64,000 nt of DNA from Microvelia longipes (taxonomy: Eukaryota; Arthropoda; Insecta; Hemiptera; Veliidae): NCBI GenBank assembly GCA_018340805.1, contig JACMZG010000008.1, positions 60,067,908 to 60,131,907 of the forward strand, written 5' to 3'. This document shows, one piece after another, positions 1 through 10,272 of this stretch. Position 1 is the stretch's first letter. Each line of letters starts with the position of its first letter. Below the pieces are notes generated by a model. The model saw only the letters and a list, made by a program, of their open reading frames with translations. It had not been told where the DNA came from and did not search any database. Both the position numbers and the translations under genes were made by a program.

Positions 1-2068
1 ACGGTGTATAATTTACGTATTAAATATGGGAAACTAATATATTCTATGTTATTTGTTGGATCATCAGGGAATTTCCCCCCGGGGGAGGTGTAGTCAGTGC
101 TTTTGGGAGGGTGATTGCACGATGAATGGTATGTATGTAAATTCTGAGACAGCGAAGCGAGTCGAGACGGTTGTTATAAATTTAACGACTTGCATATTCT
201 GGAGGACGAGTGAAGCGGAGTCCGAGGTAGGGAGAGAGGGGGGTTGTAGCGAATCCTATAAATGAGGAAAGGTTTCGAGGTTAACCGAGCCCGATTTTTA
301 TAATTACTTTCATTTATTCATCTTTTGTTCTTAGTTTAAATTGAATATTCGTAAAGATTTATAAACTGAATGCAGTCAGTGTAGTATTCATTAATTCTAC
401 GAATAATAGATCTTTTGATTGACCGACCTGACTACCCTTGATTGAATTATGTAAATCCAGCAGTTATATCTAAGTAGTTAGATAAAATGATGGGGTGATA
501 CGATGATTTCATAGTTATTATATAAAGATACAGACAAAGTAGTGTGCATAATTATAATATTTCTTTATATTATATTTGAAAAAAAAATGGTGGTTAATTG
601 TAATGAGTATAGGTTTATACCAGGGTCAATAAAGGCAAAACAGAGAGTGTATAAGTTTAAAAAATATTATGAGGTATAACGATTGATTACATGTTTTTCG
701 GGGTCTAATGTTCTTGATGTTTTCTTTGTACATATTCCTTTCACTTGAATCAAATCGGAGGTATTAGATATTTTTTTTATAAGTTAAATAAATTTTTTAT
801 TTATTTTCTTGATATATCTTAGATATCGTGGTTATAATAACTGTATGCGACTTTCCATTTATATTTTGTTTTTTAGAAATATGTGGCATTAAAGATATAT
901 AATGAAAGACATTCTTATATAATTACACTTTACGATACTTTATTAATGTGAATAGTTGTTTGGGGAGAAAATGCGTTTAATCTACGTATATAATAGAAAT
1001 AATTGAGGTGAGTGGAAGTACTATTATAATAAATTTAAACTTGACGCACCCACGTGGATGACAATTATGTATTAAATACTTTGGTTTGAAAGCCGCTTGT
1101 ACGGATGTGATGGCTGCGGGCTTTAAGCAGTTTAAACTGAGGGCTGTCTGAATCAAGCGAAGCCGTGGATCAGGTTGCATTCTCGGAATTTCACTAGTTA
1201 AAGGTTCTGAGTCTATATGACTACAAAGAAGCGGGTGACTATTGGGTTGCAGCAGATGATTATGTAATTATTACTAGATTTCCTTAAAATAAGACTCTCG
1301 CTCTCAATATAAAATTTCATGATATCCTTTCATTTGTTCTTTTTATGTAAAAATAGGTATATTCTTATGTATTTCAGTTGAGTGGATAAAATATACCGTT
1401 CAGCCACTTTTTATTACGAGGATTCAAACATGACAGTTGACGCGACAACAATGTTACTTTTCCATCAAAATCCATCTACGCATAAGGCTATATAATAAGA
1501 AAACATTTCGTAAAGTAACCGCTTTATTACATTTCTCATTTTATTTTAACAGTAATGTTGTGATGTGATGGAACAAAAAATCGGGTACGAGGACCGCTTA
1601 TCGTAAATTTTCCTCATCACATCGGAATCGCTACGCTCATCCTACTACTTCTCTCGTACTCGGGATAACAATTTGCCAAATTTATACTGCAACACGTTCT
1701 TCGGACTCGCTTCGCTCGACCGCAAAGTAAATTATCCGTTTCTTCTCGCGGTACCATACATTACTGACCAGGTCGATGCTCCTTAACTTTTGTTTTATAC
1801 CACCAAAAATGTAGATATACTGTTGTATTAACAAAATTCGTGTACTTATATTATTCTGTAAGGTTTACATTAAACTGTTACTAGTACAAAATTTCAACTA
1901 AATTAGATTATTTTCAGATTTTTCTACATTTAAAAAAAAAAGTTATTGCGATAAAATTGGAATATTTGTTGTATGAGATGAACTTCGAACGTATGTTAAT
2001 TTGATACATGTGGCTATTGGGTGCGAAATTCAATCGGGGTCCTAATTTGTCCCGCGTTTTATGATTTT
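1..2068. other. AT-rich flank without recognisable gene
   Basis: I see no convincing gene here. ORFs are short, in many frames, and resemble no family I recognise. Composition is AT-rich with scattered GC-richer patches around 60-260 and 1560-1790. The segment is separated from the rDNA to its right by an assembly gap, so its adjacency to that rDNA is only a scaffolding claim. Confidence 0.6.
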
Positions 2069-3068
2069 NNNNNNNNNNNNNNNNNNNNNNNNNNNNNNNN
2101 NNNNNNNNNNNNNNNNNNNNNNNNNNNNNNNNNNNNNNNNNNNNNNNNNNNNNNNNNNNNNNNNNNNNNNNNNNNNNNNNNNNNNNNNNNNNNNNNNNNN
2201 NNNNNNNNNNNNNNNNNNNNNNNNNNNNNNNNNNNNNNNNNNNNNNNNNNNNNNNNNNNNNNNNNNNNNNNNNNNNNNNNNNNNNNNNNNNNNNNNNNNN
2301 NNNNNNNNNNNNNNNNNNNNNNNNNNNNNNNNNNNNNNNNNNNNNNNNNNNNNNNNNNNNNNNNNNNNNNNNNNNNNNNNNNNNNNNNNNNNNNNNNNNN
2401 NNNNNNNNNNNNNNNNNNNNNNNNNNNNNNNNNNNNNNNNNNNNNNNNNNNNNNNNNNNNNNNNNNNNNNNNNNNNNNNNNNNNNNNNNNNNNNNNNNNN
2501 NNNNNNNNNNNNNNNNNNNNNNNNNNNNNNNNNNNNNNNNNNNNNNNNNNNNNNNNNNNNNNNNNNNNNNNNNNNNNNNNNNNNNNNNNNNNNNNNNNNN
2601 NNNNNNNNNNNNNNNNNNNNNNNNNNNNNNNNNNNNNNNNNNNNNNNNNNNNNNNNNNNNNNNNNNNNNNNNNNNNNNNNNNNNNNNNNNNNNNNNNNNN
2701 NNNNNNNNNNNNNNNNNNNNNNNNNNNNNNNNNNNNNNNNNNNNNNNNNNNNNNNNNNNNNNNNNNNNNNNNNNNNNNNNNNNNNNNNNNNNNNNNNNNN
2801 NNNNNNNNNNNNNNNNNNNNNNNNNNNNNNNNNNNNNNNNNNNNNNNNNNNNNNNNNNNNNNNNNNNNNNNNNNNNNNNNNNNNNNNNNNNNNNNNNNNN
2901 NNNNNNNNNNNNNNNNNNNNNNNNNNNNNNNNNNNNNNNNNNNNNNNNNNNNNNNNNNNNNNNNNNNNNNNNNNNNNNNNNNNNNNNNNNNNNNNNNNNN
3001 NNNNNNNNNNNNNNNNNNNNNNNNNNNNNNNNNNNNNNNNNNNNNNNNNNNNNNNNNNNNNNNNNNNN
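2069..3068. other. Assembly gap (1000 N)
   Basis: Exactly 1000 N, which is a typical placeholder for a gap of unknown size. The sequence just right of it matches the 28S 3' flank also seen at 26736 onward. The missing DNA probably includes the rDNA spacer that is intact in the copy at 24733-26735. Translations that cross the gap are meaningless. Confidence 0.98.
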
Positions 3069-3353
3069 AGCCAAGGTTGCTTTGTCACCTTCGATGGTTT
3101 TTTTGAAATGTAAGAGACGCGTCAGCTGCGGAGTCATCAACGAAGGCGAGCCTACGAGACAACAACTAGCCGACTGACGACCTCTCTGAGCATTCTCCAC
3201 CAAAGCAAACGGAACGTGTTCACCCAATCTTTTTGTTTTCTGTGTCCCAACTGATGACCTGTATACGCAAACGTCAATAGATTCTTTGGTTATAGTCACT
3301 CTGACTCCAGACGCGGTTGTAGCGGCACCACTCGAGAGGACGACGCAAAGACG
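3069..3353 (-). other. rDNA 3' external spacer next to 28S
   Basis: This matches the segment 26736-27020 almost base for base and lies directly downstream of the 28S 3' end on the minus strand. It is therefore the transcribed or intergenic spacer after 28S. Its minus-strand translation is open in one frame, but both rDNA copies share it as spacer and it has no protein family resemblance. Confidence 0.75.
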
Positions 3354-3820
3354 CCGAACCCCCGAGCCAGGGCGAAGTCTCAACAGATCGCAGCATGGCA
3401 ACTGCTCTACCGAGTACAACACCCCGCATCGGTACCTAAGTCGTCTACAGACGATTCCGGGTCCCAACATCGAACTCCCCGAAGGGTGACCCATGCTACC
3501 CACGGAGACCGGGAGCCGGACGGGCTCTAGCCCGGACCGATTCCACACAAGGGCCTCCGCGGTAATATGGCTCGTGCGATGTCCCAGCCGAACTGGGTCC
3601 ACCTACAGTTTCACATTGTTTTGAGCCTTTCGACCCATGGGACCCCTAGATGTCAGGGCTATCAGGCGGGATTCGGCCTTAGAGGCGTTCAGGCATAATC
3701 CCGCGGATGATAGCCTGGCACCACCGGCCTGTCGACCGAGTGCATAACCAAATGTCCGAATCTGCGGTTCCTCTCGTACTGAGCAGGATTACCGTTGCAA
3801 TGAAAATTTAAGTCATCAGA

Positions 3821-3871
<51 letters not shown>

Positions 3872-3913
3872 ATTGGCGGGTGAACAATCCGACGCTTGGC
3901 GGATTCTGCTCCG

Positions 3914-3951
<38 letters not shown>

Positions 3952-3974
3952 AACGTCGCTATGAACGCTTGGCT

Positions 3975-4021
<47 letters not shown>

Positions 4022-4514
4022 GAAAACTCTTCAAGCTAAAAGGATCGATAGGCCGTGCTTTCGCAGTCCCTATGCGTACTGAGCATCGGGATCAAGCCAG
4101 CATTTGCCCTTTTGCTCTACGCGAGGTTTCTGTCCTCGCTGAGCTGGCCTTAGGACACCTGCGTTATTATTTGACAGATGTACCGCCCCAGTCAAACTCT
4201 CCGCCTGGCAGTGTCCTCGGATCGGATCACGCCGGGGAGTGTGTTGACTAACTGACGCTCCCGGAACGCGCTGGAGGTCCGCATCGGCACGTGCCTTGCG
4301 GCAGCGCCTAGCAGAGCCAACCAACGCTCCAGAAGGCCAGCGCCAACCCCGGCGCTTGGCGCAAAGACCGTCTCGCCGTGGCCTGAAGGCCATCGACGGA
4401 CGCCCTCCGCCTCACCGAGTAAGTAAGGAAACTATGAAAGTAGTGGTATTTCACTGTCGGGTGGAGACCACCCTCCCACTTATGCTACACCTCTCATGTC
4501 TCCTTACAGTACCA

Positions 4515-4549
<35 letters not shown>

Positions 4550-4557
4550 ACTGATTA

Positions 4558-4599
<42 letters not shown>

Positions 4600-4604
4600 G
4601 TAGA

Positions 4605-4668
<64 letters not shown>
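3354..4668 (-). rRNA. 28S rRNA gene, 3' portion (copy A), from the R2 site to the 3' end
   Basis: The minus strand reads as conserved eukaryotic 28S. It runs from TAGCCAAATGCCTCGTCATC (the sequence just downstream of the R2 cleavage site) through the peptidyl-transferase-centre and sarcin-ricin regions to the terminal segment near 3354. Canonical landmarks include the complement of CTCGTACTGAGCAGG and TTAAGTCATCAG around 3770-3820. The piece is about 1.3 kb and lacks everything 5' of the R2 site, because a truncated R2 abuts it at 4668/4669. A 2-nt deletion near 4360, relative to the other copies, suggests decay or a consensus error. The mature 3' end is estimated by similarity to other animal 28S and may be off by about 20 nt. 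The R1 site in this copy (near 4602) is empty. Confidence 0.95.
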
Positions 4669-6402
4669 TAAAATATGTTTTATTAAAATAAATTACATAA
4701 TATTTCGGGCTTGGCCCCCGTGGGCTTACAACTATAAAGTATATAACCTAACTTATTCTACTGGGTAATTATATACATAGTTGATTTAATAATAATAAAT
4801 ATTGCAAAACTATATCTTAACGTATTAAGAGAGGTCAATCGGGAGTATAAAATATACTTAAGTATTATAAATAGTTTTCTTAAAACTAGTGGCTATCTGG
4901 AATAGAGCATTTTCTAAACTAGTGAATATACTAAAATCATAACTTTCCAAGTGGAGTAATTTATTATCCGTTGTCCAGATGTCTCATCGCCATGGCGATA
5001 GAGCATCTGAGCGCTGTCAATGATACTGTCAATCCGTCTTTGACTACAGTTAAACCTAATTCTTTAAGGGCCTTGCGTGTCCTCATGGGGAGTGCGCCTC
5101 GGCTGCCGACTACCAAAGGCAGGACCCGAAATTTCTGTTTCTCAAATCTTCTCATTAGAGATTCTCTGAGGTCTAGATATTTCAGACCCTTACCTCGAGC
5201 AACCTGCTCCAGTGAGTCGCCATCCTCATAAGTCACCGCAATGTCCACTACTTTAATTTCTTCTTCATTGACACACACAATATCGGGTCTAAGGTTGATT
5301 GTATCGTACCCTTTCTCCACTTGGAATGGGGTTTCGACATACACCTGCCAGCCTTGTTCACCTAGTTGCTTTGCTACAAATTCTTTTATATCGTCATGTC
5401 TCTTAACTATCTTGTTGTGGTTCGCAGGACACACATTAAGCACGTGTTTCAAGGTTTCGTTCTCCCCATCACATTTCCTACATGAAGGGGAAAGTCCTTT
5501 ATCCACACGTCTCAATGCTTCCTTTGTACCCAATACATTTGCTCTCAATCGAACTGCAGAAAGGAAAAGGGATTCCCTCAGCAATGAGTCGTCTCTTAAC
5601 CATCTATTTCCTACTGGGTCCTCAACAAAGCTTTTGACTCCGTGCCCAGTTGCACCTTTTTCAGACCACTCATTTATGTCATCTTGCTCTCTAACGACCC
5701 TAGCAAGACCAAGGTTAGGACCATCATCGTGCCATGCAATATGCATGAGCTCGGCAGCCCTTCTTGCTCTTCCCAGGACATCGTTAGTATTACAGTAAAA
5801 CTCAATGAGTGGGTCATTACTTTCTAGCACAGCTTTAGTTGCTTTTAGGTTAGAGAGCCAGACCTTATTACAGATTCTGGGAATTCCAAGTCCACCATCT
5901 TTAGTTCTTGAGTGAATTAGCCCTTTGGGAGTACTAGGGGGCAGGTGTATTATTTCTTTCACCCAAACCCTGAGGCTTTTGTCACAACTTTTTAATTTCG
6001 TTGCAGAAGGGGGGTCTATGGCCATTCTATAGAAACTCCTAGGCAGAATAAACTCATACATGAGTTTTAACTTTTGCCTAGGTTTCAGTTTAAGCCCAGA
6101 GACTCTCGAAATGCAGCTTATTAAGTTGTCCAAGATTCTACTATTATCCAGCCCTTTTAGGGGACTAAATTCTACCTAGATACCTGAATTTATCATCTAT
6201 TCTGATGTTTCTAATTACTTTACTATTTACACTTAACCTAGGATCTTCAAGCGCCATGGATCCACTAGGCAGTCTTTTGAGCCAATACGCTGCACACTTC
6301 TCAATAGAGAGCTCCATATTAATACTATCCAAGAAGGCAACGATACCGTCTAATTTCAACTGGGCCTCTTCTGGAGATTTGCAGAGAAGAACTAAATCGT
6401 CT
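4669..6402 (-). mobile_element. 5'-truncated R2 non-LTR retrotransposon, lineage R2-B
   Basis: The element reads on the minus strand and ends at the canonical R2 3' junction, followed immediately by TAGCCAAATGCC of 28S. It keeps a 3' UTR of about 295 bp (4669-4963) and the C-terminal half of the R2 protein. The 5' end stops inside the RT domain at the catalytic ADD codons (about 6402). There it is joined to an internal 28S fragment rather than to 28S upstream of the R2 site. Its 3' UTR differs from that of the neighbouring R2-A, so it represents a separate lineage. It is dead because it lacks the zinc-finger and Myb DNA-binding region and the first half of RT. Confidence 0.93.
4964..6402 (-). 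pseudogene. R2-B polyprotein fragment: RT from motif C, zinc knuckle, restriction-like endonuclease
   Basis: This is the C-terminal part of an R2 polyprotein, which normally nicks 28S and reverse transcribes R2 RNA at the nick. The first part (about 6402 down to 6165) begins with the ADDL residues of RT motif C. A 1-nt frameshift at about 6160-6168 separates it from the rest, which is open for 389 codons (6133-4964). In that part I see the KPRQK and PRSFYRMAIDPPS thumb-region motifs, a CxxC...H...C knuckle (residues about 220-236), and the endonuclease core RPDIV then VVDIAVTYEDGDSLE (about 280-308). In a conserved stretch of about 70 residues it is roughly two-thirds identical by eye to the R2-A protein. 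No true start exists; an ORF drawn upward from here would begin in 28S DNA. Confidence 0.92.
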
Positions 6403-6542
6403 GCCGTGGCCTGAAGGCCATCGATGGACGCCCTCCGCCTCACCGAGTAAGTAAGGAAACTATGAAAGTAGTGGTATTTCACTGTCGGGTGGAGACCACC
6501 CTCCCACTTATGCTACACCTCTCATGTCTCCTTACAGTACCA

Positions 6543-6577
<35 letters not shown>

Positions 6578-6585
6578 ACTGATTA

Positions 6586-6627
<42 letters not shown>

Positions 6628-6632
6628 GTAGA

Positions 6633-6696
<64 letters not shown>
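6403..6696 (-). rRNA. 28S rRNA fragment between two R2 copies
   Basis: This 294-bp 28S piece runs on the minus strand from the R2 site (TAGCC at 6696) downstream to GGCCTTCAGGCCACGGC at about 6403, where it is cut by the R2-B 5' end. The same interval is present again inside copy A (about 4375-4668), so the segment flanks R2-B on both sides as a direct repeat. It differs from copy A by at least one substitution (near 6424). It is not a functional rRNA gene. Confidence 0.93.
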
Positions 6697-6930
6697 TTAA
6701 AATATGTTTATTGATACATAATTTTTCAGGCTTAACCCCCTGTGGGCTCACATTTTTACAAGCAATATTTCTTAACTAACTAACTTATATATTACCAATA
6801 ATGTGAGGACATCTTTATATGAAATAATTATAACATTACAATCTTCTAAAATAAAATAACTATAAGAGTAACAATAATATAAAAAACAAGGATAAAGTAT
6901 AATAATAAGATAAGTATAAAATTTCTTTTC

Positions 6931-9900
6931 CTACCTATCGAGATGCCGGGTGGCTATTCCGATTGAACATCTCAATGCGATCAGTGATATTGTAAGGTTG
7001 TCATCATTGCTGATGCCAAGACTTTTAATCGCATTTATCGTTCTATGAGGCATAGCTCCTCTAGATCCGATGACTATAGGTAAGACTCGAAAACTTTGGC
7101 ATTGGAACCTCCCCATTAACAAACGATCCAACACCTCATATTTCCTCTTCTTACCATCAGCCACCTCTTTTAAAGAGTCGCCGTCCTCATAGGCGACAGC
7201 AACATCGACCACCCTGACTTCTCCGTCCTTATGGCAGACAATATCCGGTCTCAGCCTAACCAGGTTGTCGTTTTGGTTTAGCTCAAAAGTAGGCTCTACC
7301 AAAACATTCCATCCCTTGGCACATAGCCTTTCTGAAATTAAGTTCTTAATTTCGTCATGTCTCTTAATTATTTTGTTACGATTAAGGGAACAGGAGGAGA
7401 GTATATGCTTCAGGGTCTCCGGATGCTCCCCACACTGACGACAGTCAGTCTGAGCAGCAGGATCCGCACGGTGTATTGCTTCTCGAGTCCCAAAAACATT
7501 CGCTCTCATCCTTAATGCTATTAGGAAATTGCTTTCCTTTAGCAGCCATGGTTCCCTTAACCACCGATTTCCAATCTTATCATCTAAAAAGGAGCGCACC
7601 CCATGACCTGTGGCTCCTTTTTCGCTCCACTTTTCAATAATGTCTTTTCTCAGCTGAGACTTAGCAAGAGCTATTTCCGGACTATTCTGAGGCCAGGCGA
7701 TATTCCAGAGGGCAGCCTGAGACCTGATATTATCCTCAATTCCATTCAGCAGAGAGAAGAAGGAGATAAGGGGATCCGGGCTCTCCAATACTGCACTAGC
7801 TGCCTTCAGATGAGAAATCCAAATTTGGCTGGCAATAGTAGGTAACCCCAATCCCCCATTCTTGGTCTGGGAATGGATAAGGCCTTTAGGAGTTCCTACA
7901 GGAAGGTGCAAGACTCCTCTCACCCAAGCCCTCGTCTCTGCATCAAAGGACTTAAGACGAGACTTGGAGGGAGGGTCAATTGCCATCCTGTAGAAGGATC
8001 TGGGCATGAGGAACTCATAGAATAGAGAGATCTTCTGTCTGGGCTTCATAGGAAGTCCAGAGATCCGATCTCTCGCTTCACTTAAGAGTTTAAGGACTCC
8101 GTGGTTGTTTAATCCTTTAAAAGGATCAAAAACAACCCCAAGGTACTTAAACCCTTCTTTAAGGTCCGGCGCTTTGACCGCAGTTTCCCCAATCGCGAGA
8201 TCGGTTCCATCTACGCTCATAGCCCCAGACGCTTTCCTGTGCAACTTATAGGCTAGACATTTGTCGGCAGAAAGTTCCATACCTAACCTATCCAGATATG
8301 CCACGACTCCATTAAGGAAGTAATTGGCAACCTGGACAGAGGGGCATAAAATAGCTAGATCGTCGGCATAGGCCAGGGGGCCAAAACCTTCGGCCGATTC
8401 CATGTCCAACCATTGGATCAGTGGATCTAGAACAGTATTAAAAAGGAGTGGGGAAGAGGGATCTCCCTGCTTAACTCCTCTCAACAAGCTAATAAGGACG
8501 TCTCCATTCTTCGTTTTGAAAGATGTCCTCACATCACTATAACTAGACATAACTCTAGAAACTACATCAAGATGGTGGCCGTAGGAAATCAATGCATTCC
8601 TAATTGCCTCATGTGGCACAGTGTCAAAGGCACGTTTGATGTCAATAACTAGCACAACAAGTTCTTTCCTATGCTTTTTTGCTGAATATATTGCCTGATC
8701 TAACAGAAAACAATTCTCAAAAGTCCCATTAACCGACTTGAATCCCTTCTGTCTCTGGCTAAGTCCAATAGTTGGCATAAGTCTACTACAGATCAAGCCG
8801 GAGTACATCCTTGCTAACAGGGATCCAATGGTGATCGGGCGAGTATTCCCCACCACCGAAGGATCCTTGCCTGCCTTGGGAATCAAGACTGTCCTATTTA
8901 AACACCACTTTTGAGGATAGTATCCCGTAACAAGAAGCAACATAAACAGCTTAGCCAAAACAAAATTTACCGTAGGATAATTATTCAAACCCTCTTTCTT
9001 TATACCATCAGGTCCACCGGCCGTATCTCGGGGGATCCTCTTGATTTTCTCCTTCACCTCATCAGCAGATATAGGAGTCCACACCTCTTCAGGTGCAACC
9101 GCAGGATGTGTTACCGGCAGCTGCCAGTCGCACCTCCCGCCATCACCCCAAAGAGGCTCGTAAATACTCCCTATCTCCTGACTGGTAAAGGGGGATCTCT
9201 TTTGGTCATCCTTCTTTAGATCACCAAGCTGGTTTTCCTCAACTATCCTGGCAAGTTCCCGAGGGTTATCCACGAATAGTTTTTGACATCTCGCGTACGC
9301 TCTAACTTTCCCAGAGTTTCTAACTTTAGACTTTTTACATCCGTTCTTATTAACTAATTTATTTACAACTCTATCCGGGTTTGTAGGTGGACTGACTAAG
9401 AGATTAGTTAGACCAACTACCAACCCTTCCAATTCTTGGACACCGATTGGGACGCCCCTTCTGATCCTACGAGCGCAGGAAGTGATGTTATCATCAATTC
9501 CAGTCAGCGCAGGGTCCAGGTGCGTACCACCGACGTCCAGTATTGCTCTTAACAAGATTGTCTTCCAATCTTCATTAGTATTATCTATACAAAAATTAGG
9601 ATCAGGATCGGGATCAGGATCGGGATCAGGATCGGGATCAGGATCAGGTTCTGGTGGACCGGAACTGGGACCAGGAATGGGATCAGTGTCCGGAGGGTCA
9701 GGATTAAAATCAGGATCAGGATTAGGTCAGGATTATTACCAGGAAGGGGATCAGGCTCGACAGAATTGGCCGGTTTCCTGTGGCGTGCTTTTTCCCTGAT
9801 TTGCTTCTCCGTCTTCCTAGGAAGATGAAGAGCCACCCGAGCTGCATATCCTCTCGTCGGGTAATGGATAGCCATTTCCCGGTCAAAGATAGACAACTCA

Positions 9901-10268
9901 TCAGGGGTCCATATAGTTCTTCTATCAAACCTAATCTCCTCCTCTCGAGCTTCAGGATGGGCATTACGGAGATGCAAGGATCTTCCAGGCTGAGTCTCAA
10001 ACGATCTATTACATTCCCCAACTCCACAAGGGAAGGCGAGAACCGGGTCATCTTTAATTAAACCTGAACATTTGCCATGGTGGATGCAAGCACTATAATA
10101 AGAGTCAAAGGACCTCTCACAAAGTGAACAGGCCCATTTGACAGCTGTACCAGAGTGCTTGCTAAGACAGTGGTTAATTAGCCCTTCATTACCCCCTGCC
10201 CTCTGAAAGAATTTCTTTGGGCAGAGTTGACAAAACTCCCCAGTTCCAAAGGGGATGTAATAAACCAT
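6931..10268 (-). CDS. R2-A polyprotein: 3 zinc fingers, Myb, RT, zinc knuckle, restriction-like endonuclease (one 1-nt frameshift)
   Basis: In known R2 proteins this enzyme binds 28S DNA, nicks it and primes reverse transcription at the nick. The start is taken at the ATG at 10268, one base after the Gag stop codon; the open frame extends 13 codons further up but has only a TTG there. The N-terminal part shows three C2H2/C2HC fingers (CQLC..H..H, CSLC..H..C, CGVGEC..H..H, about residues 12-103) and a Myb-like segment beginning IWTPDEL (about 118-160). A PD-rich linker follows and carries a 1-nt frameshift near 9727. The remaining 874 codons hold RT motifs IDIKRAFDTV (303-313), GVKQGDPSSP (360-369) and YADD (396-399), a CCHC knuckle (705-722), and the endonuclease core RPDIV/VVDVAVAYEDGDSL (779-805). 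With the frameshift repaired by one base the length would be about 1,110 residues, normal for R2. All catalytic motifs I looked for are present. Confidence 0.95.
9598..9735 (-). repeat. Pro-Asp codon repeat in the R2-A linker, with frameshift
   Basis: A hexanucleotide-like repeat of GATCCC/GATCCT units encodes alternating Asp-Pro between the Myb domain and RT. The RT frame stays open upward through the repeat. The Myb frame instead reads Leu-Ile repeats after about 9727, so a single-base loss (a CC to C change would fit) lies near there. The repeat is prone to slippage, so the indel could be biological or a sequencing error. Confidence 0.85.
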
Positions 10269-10272
10269 TTTA
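10266..10272 (-). promoter_or_regulatory. Stop-restart junction TAAAATG between Gag and R2 ORFs
   Basis: On the minus strand the Gag-like ORF ends TAA (10272-10270), followed by a single A and then the ATG of the R2 ORF (10268-10266). Such tight stop-start contacts are known to drive termination-reinitiation of ORF2 in some site-specific LINEs (SART1 UAAUG is the precedent I know). That the same mechanism works here is an inference. Confidence 0.75.

Noticed and set aside
1914..3602. Long open frame on the minus strand across the N gap and 28S
   Set aside because: Most of it is N, and the rest is 28S and spacer that are also present at 26676-27269.
4070..4520. Overlapping ORFs inside 28S (also 27737-28123 and 34210-34473)
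   Set aside because: They lie fully in conserved 28S rRNA sequence, present in every copy.
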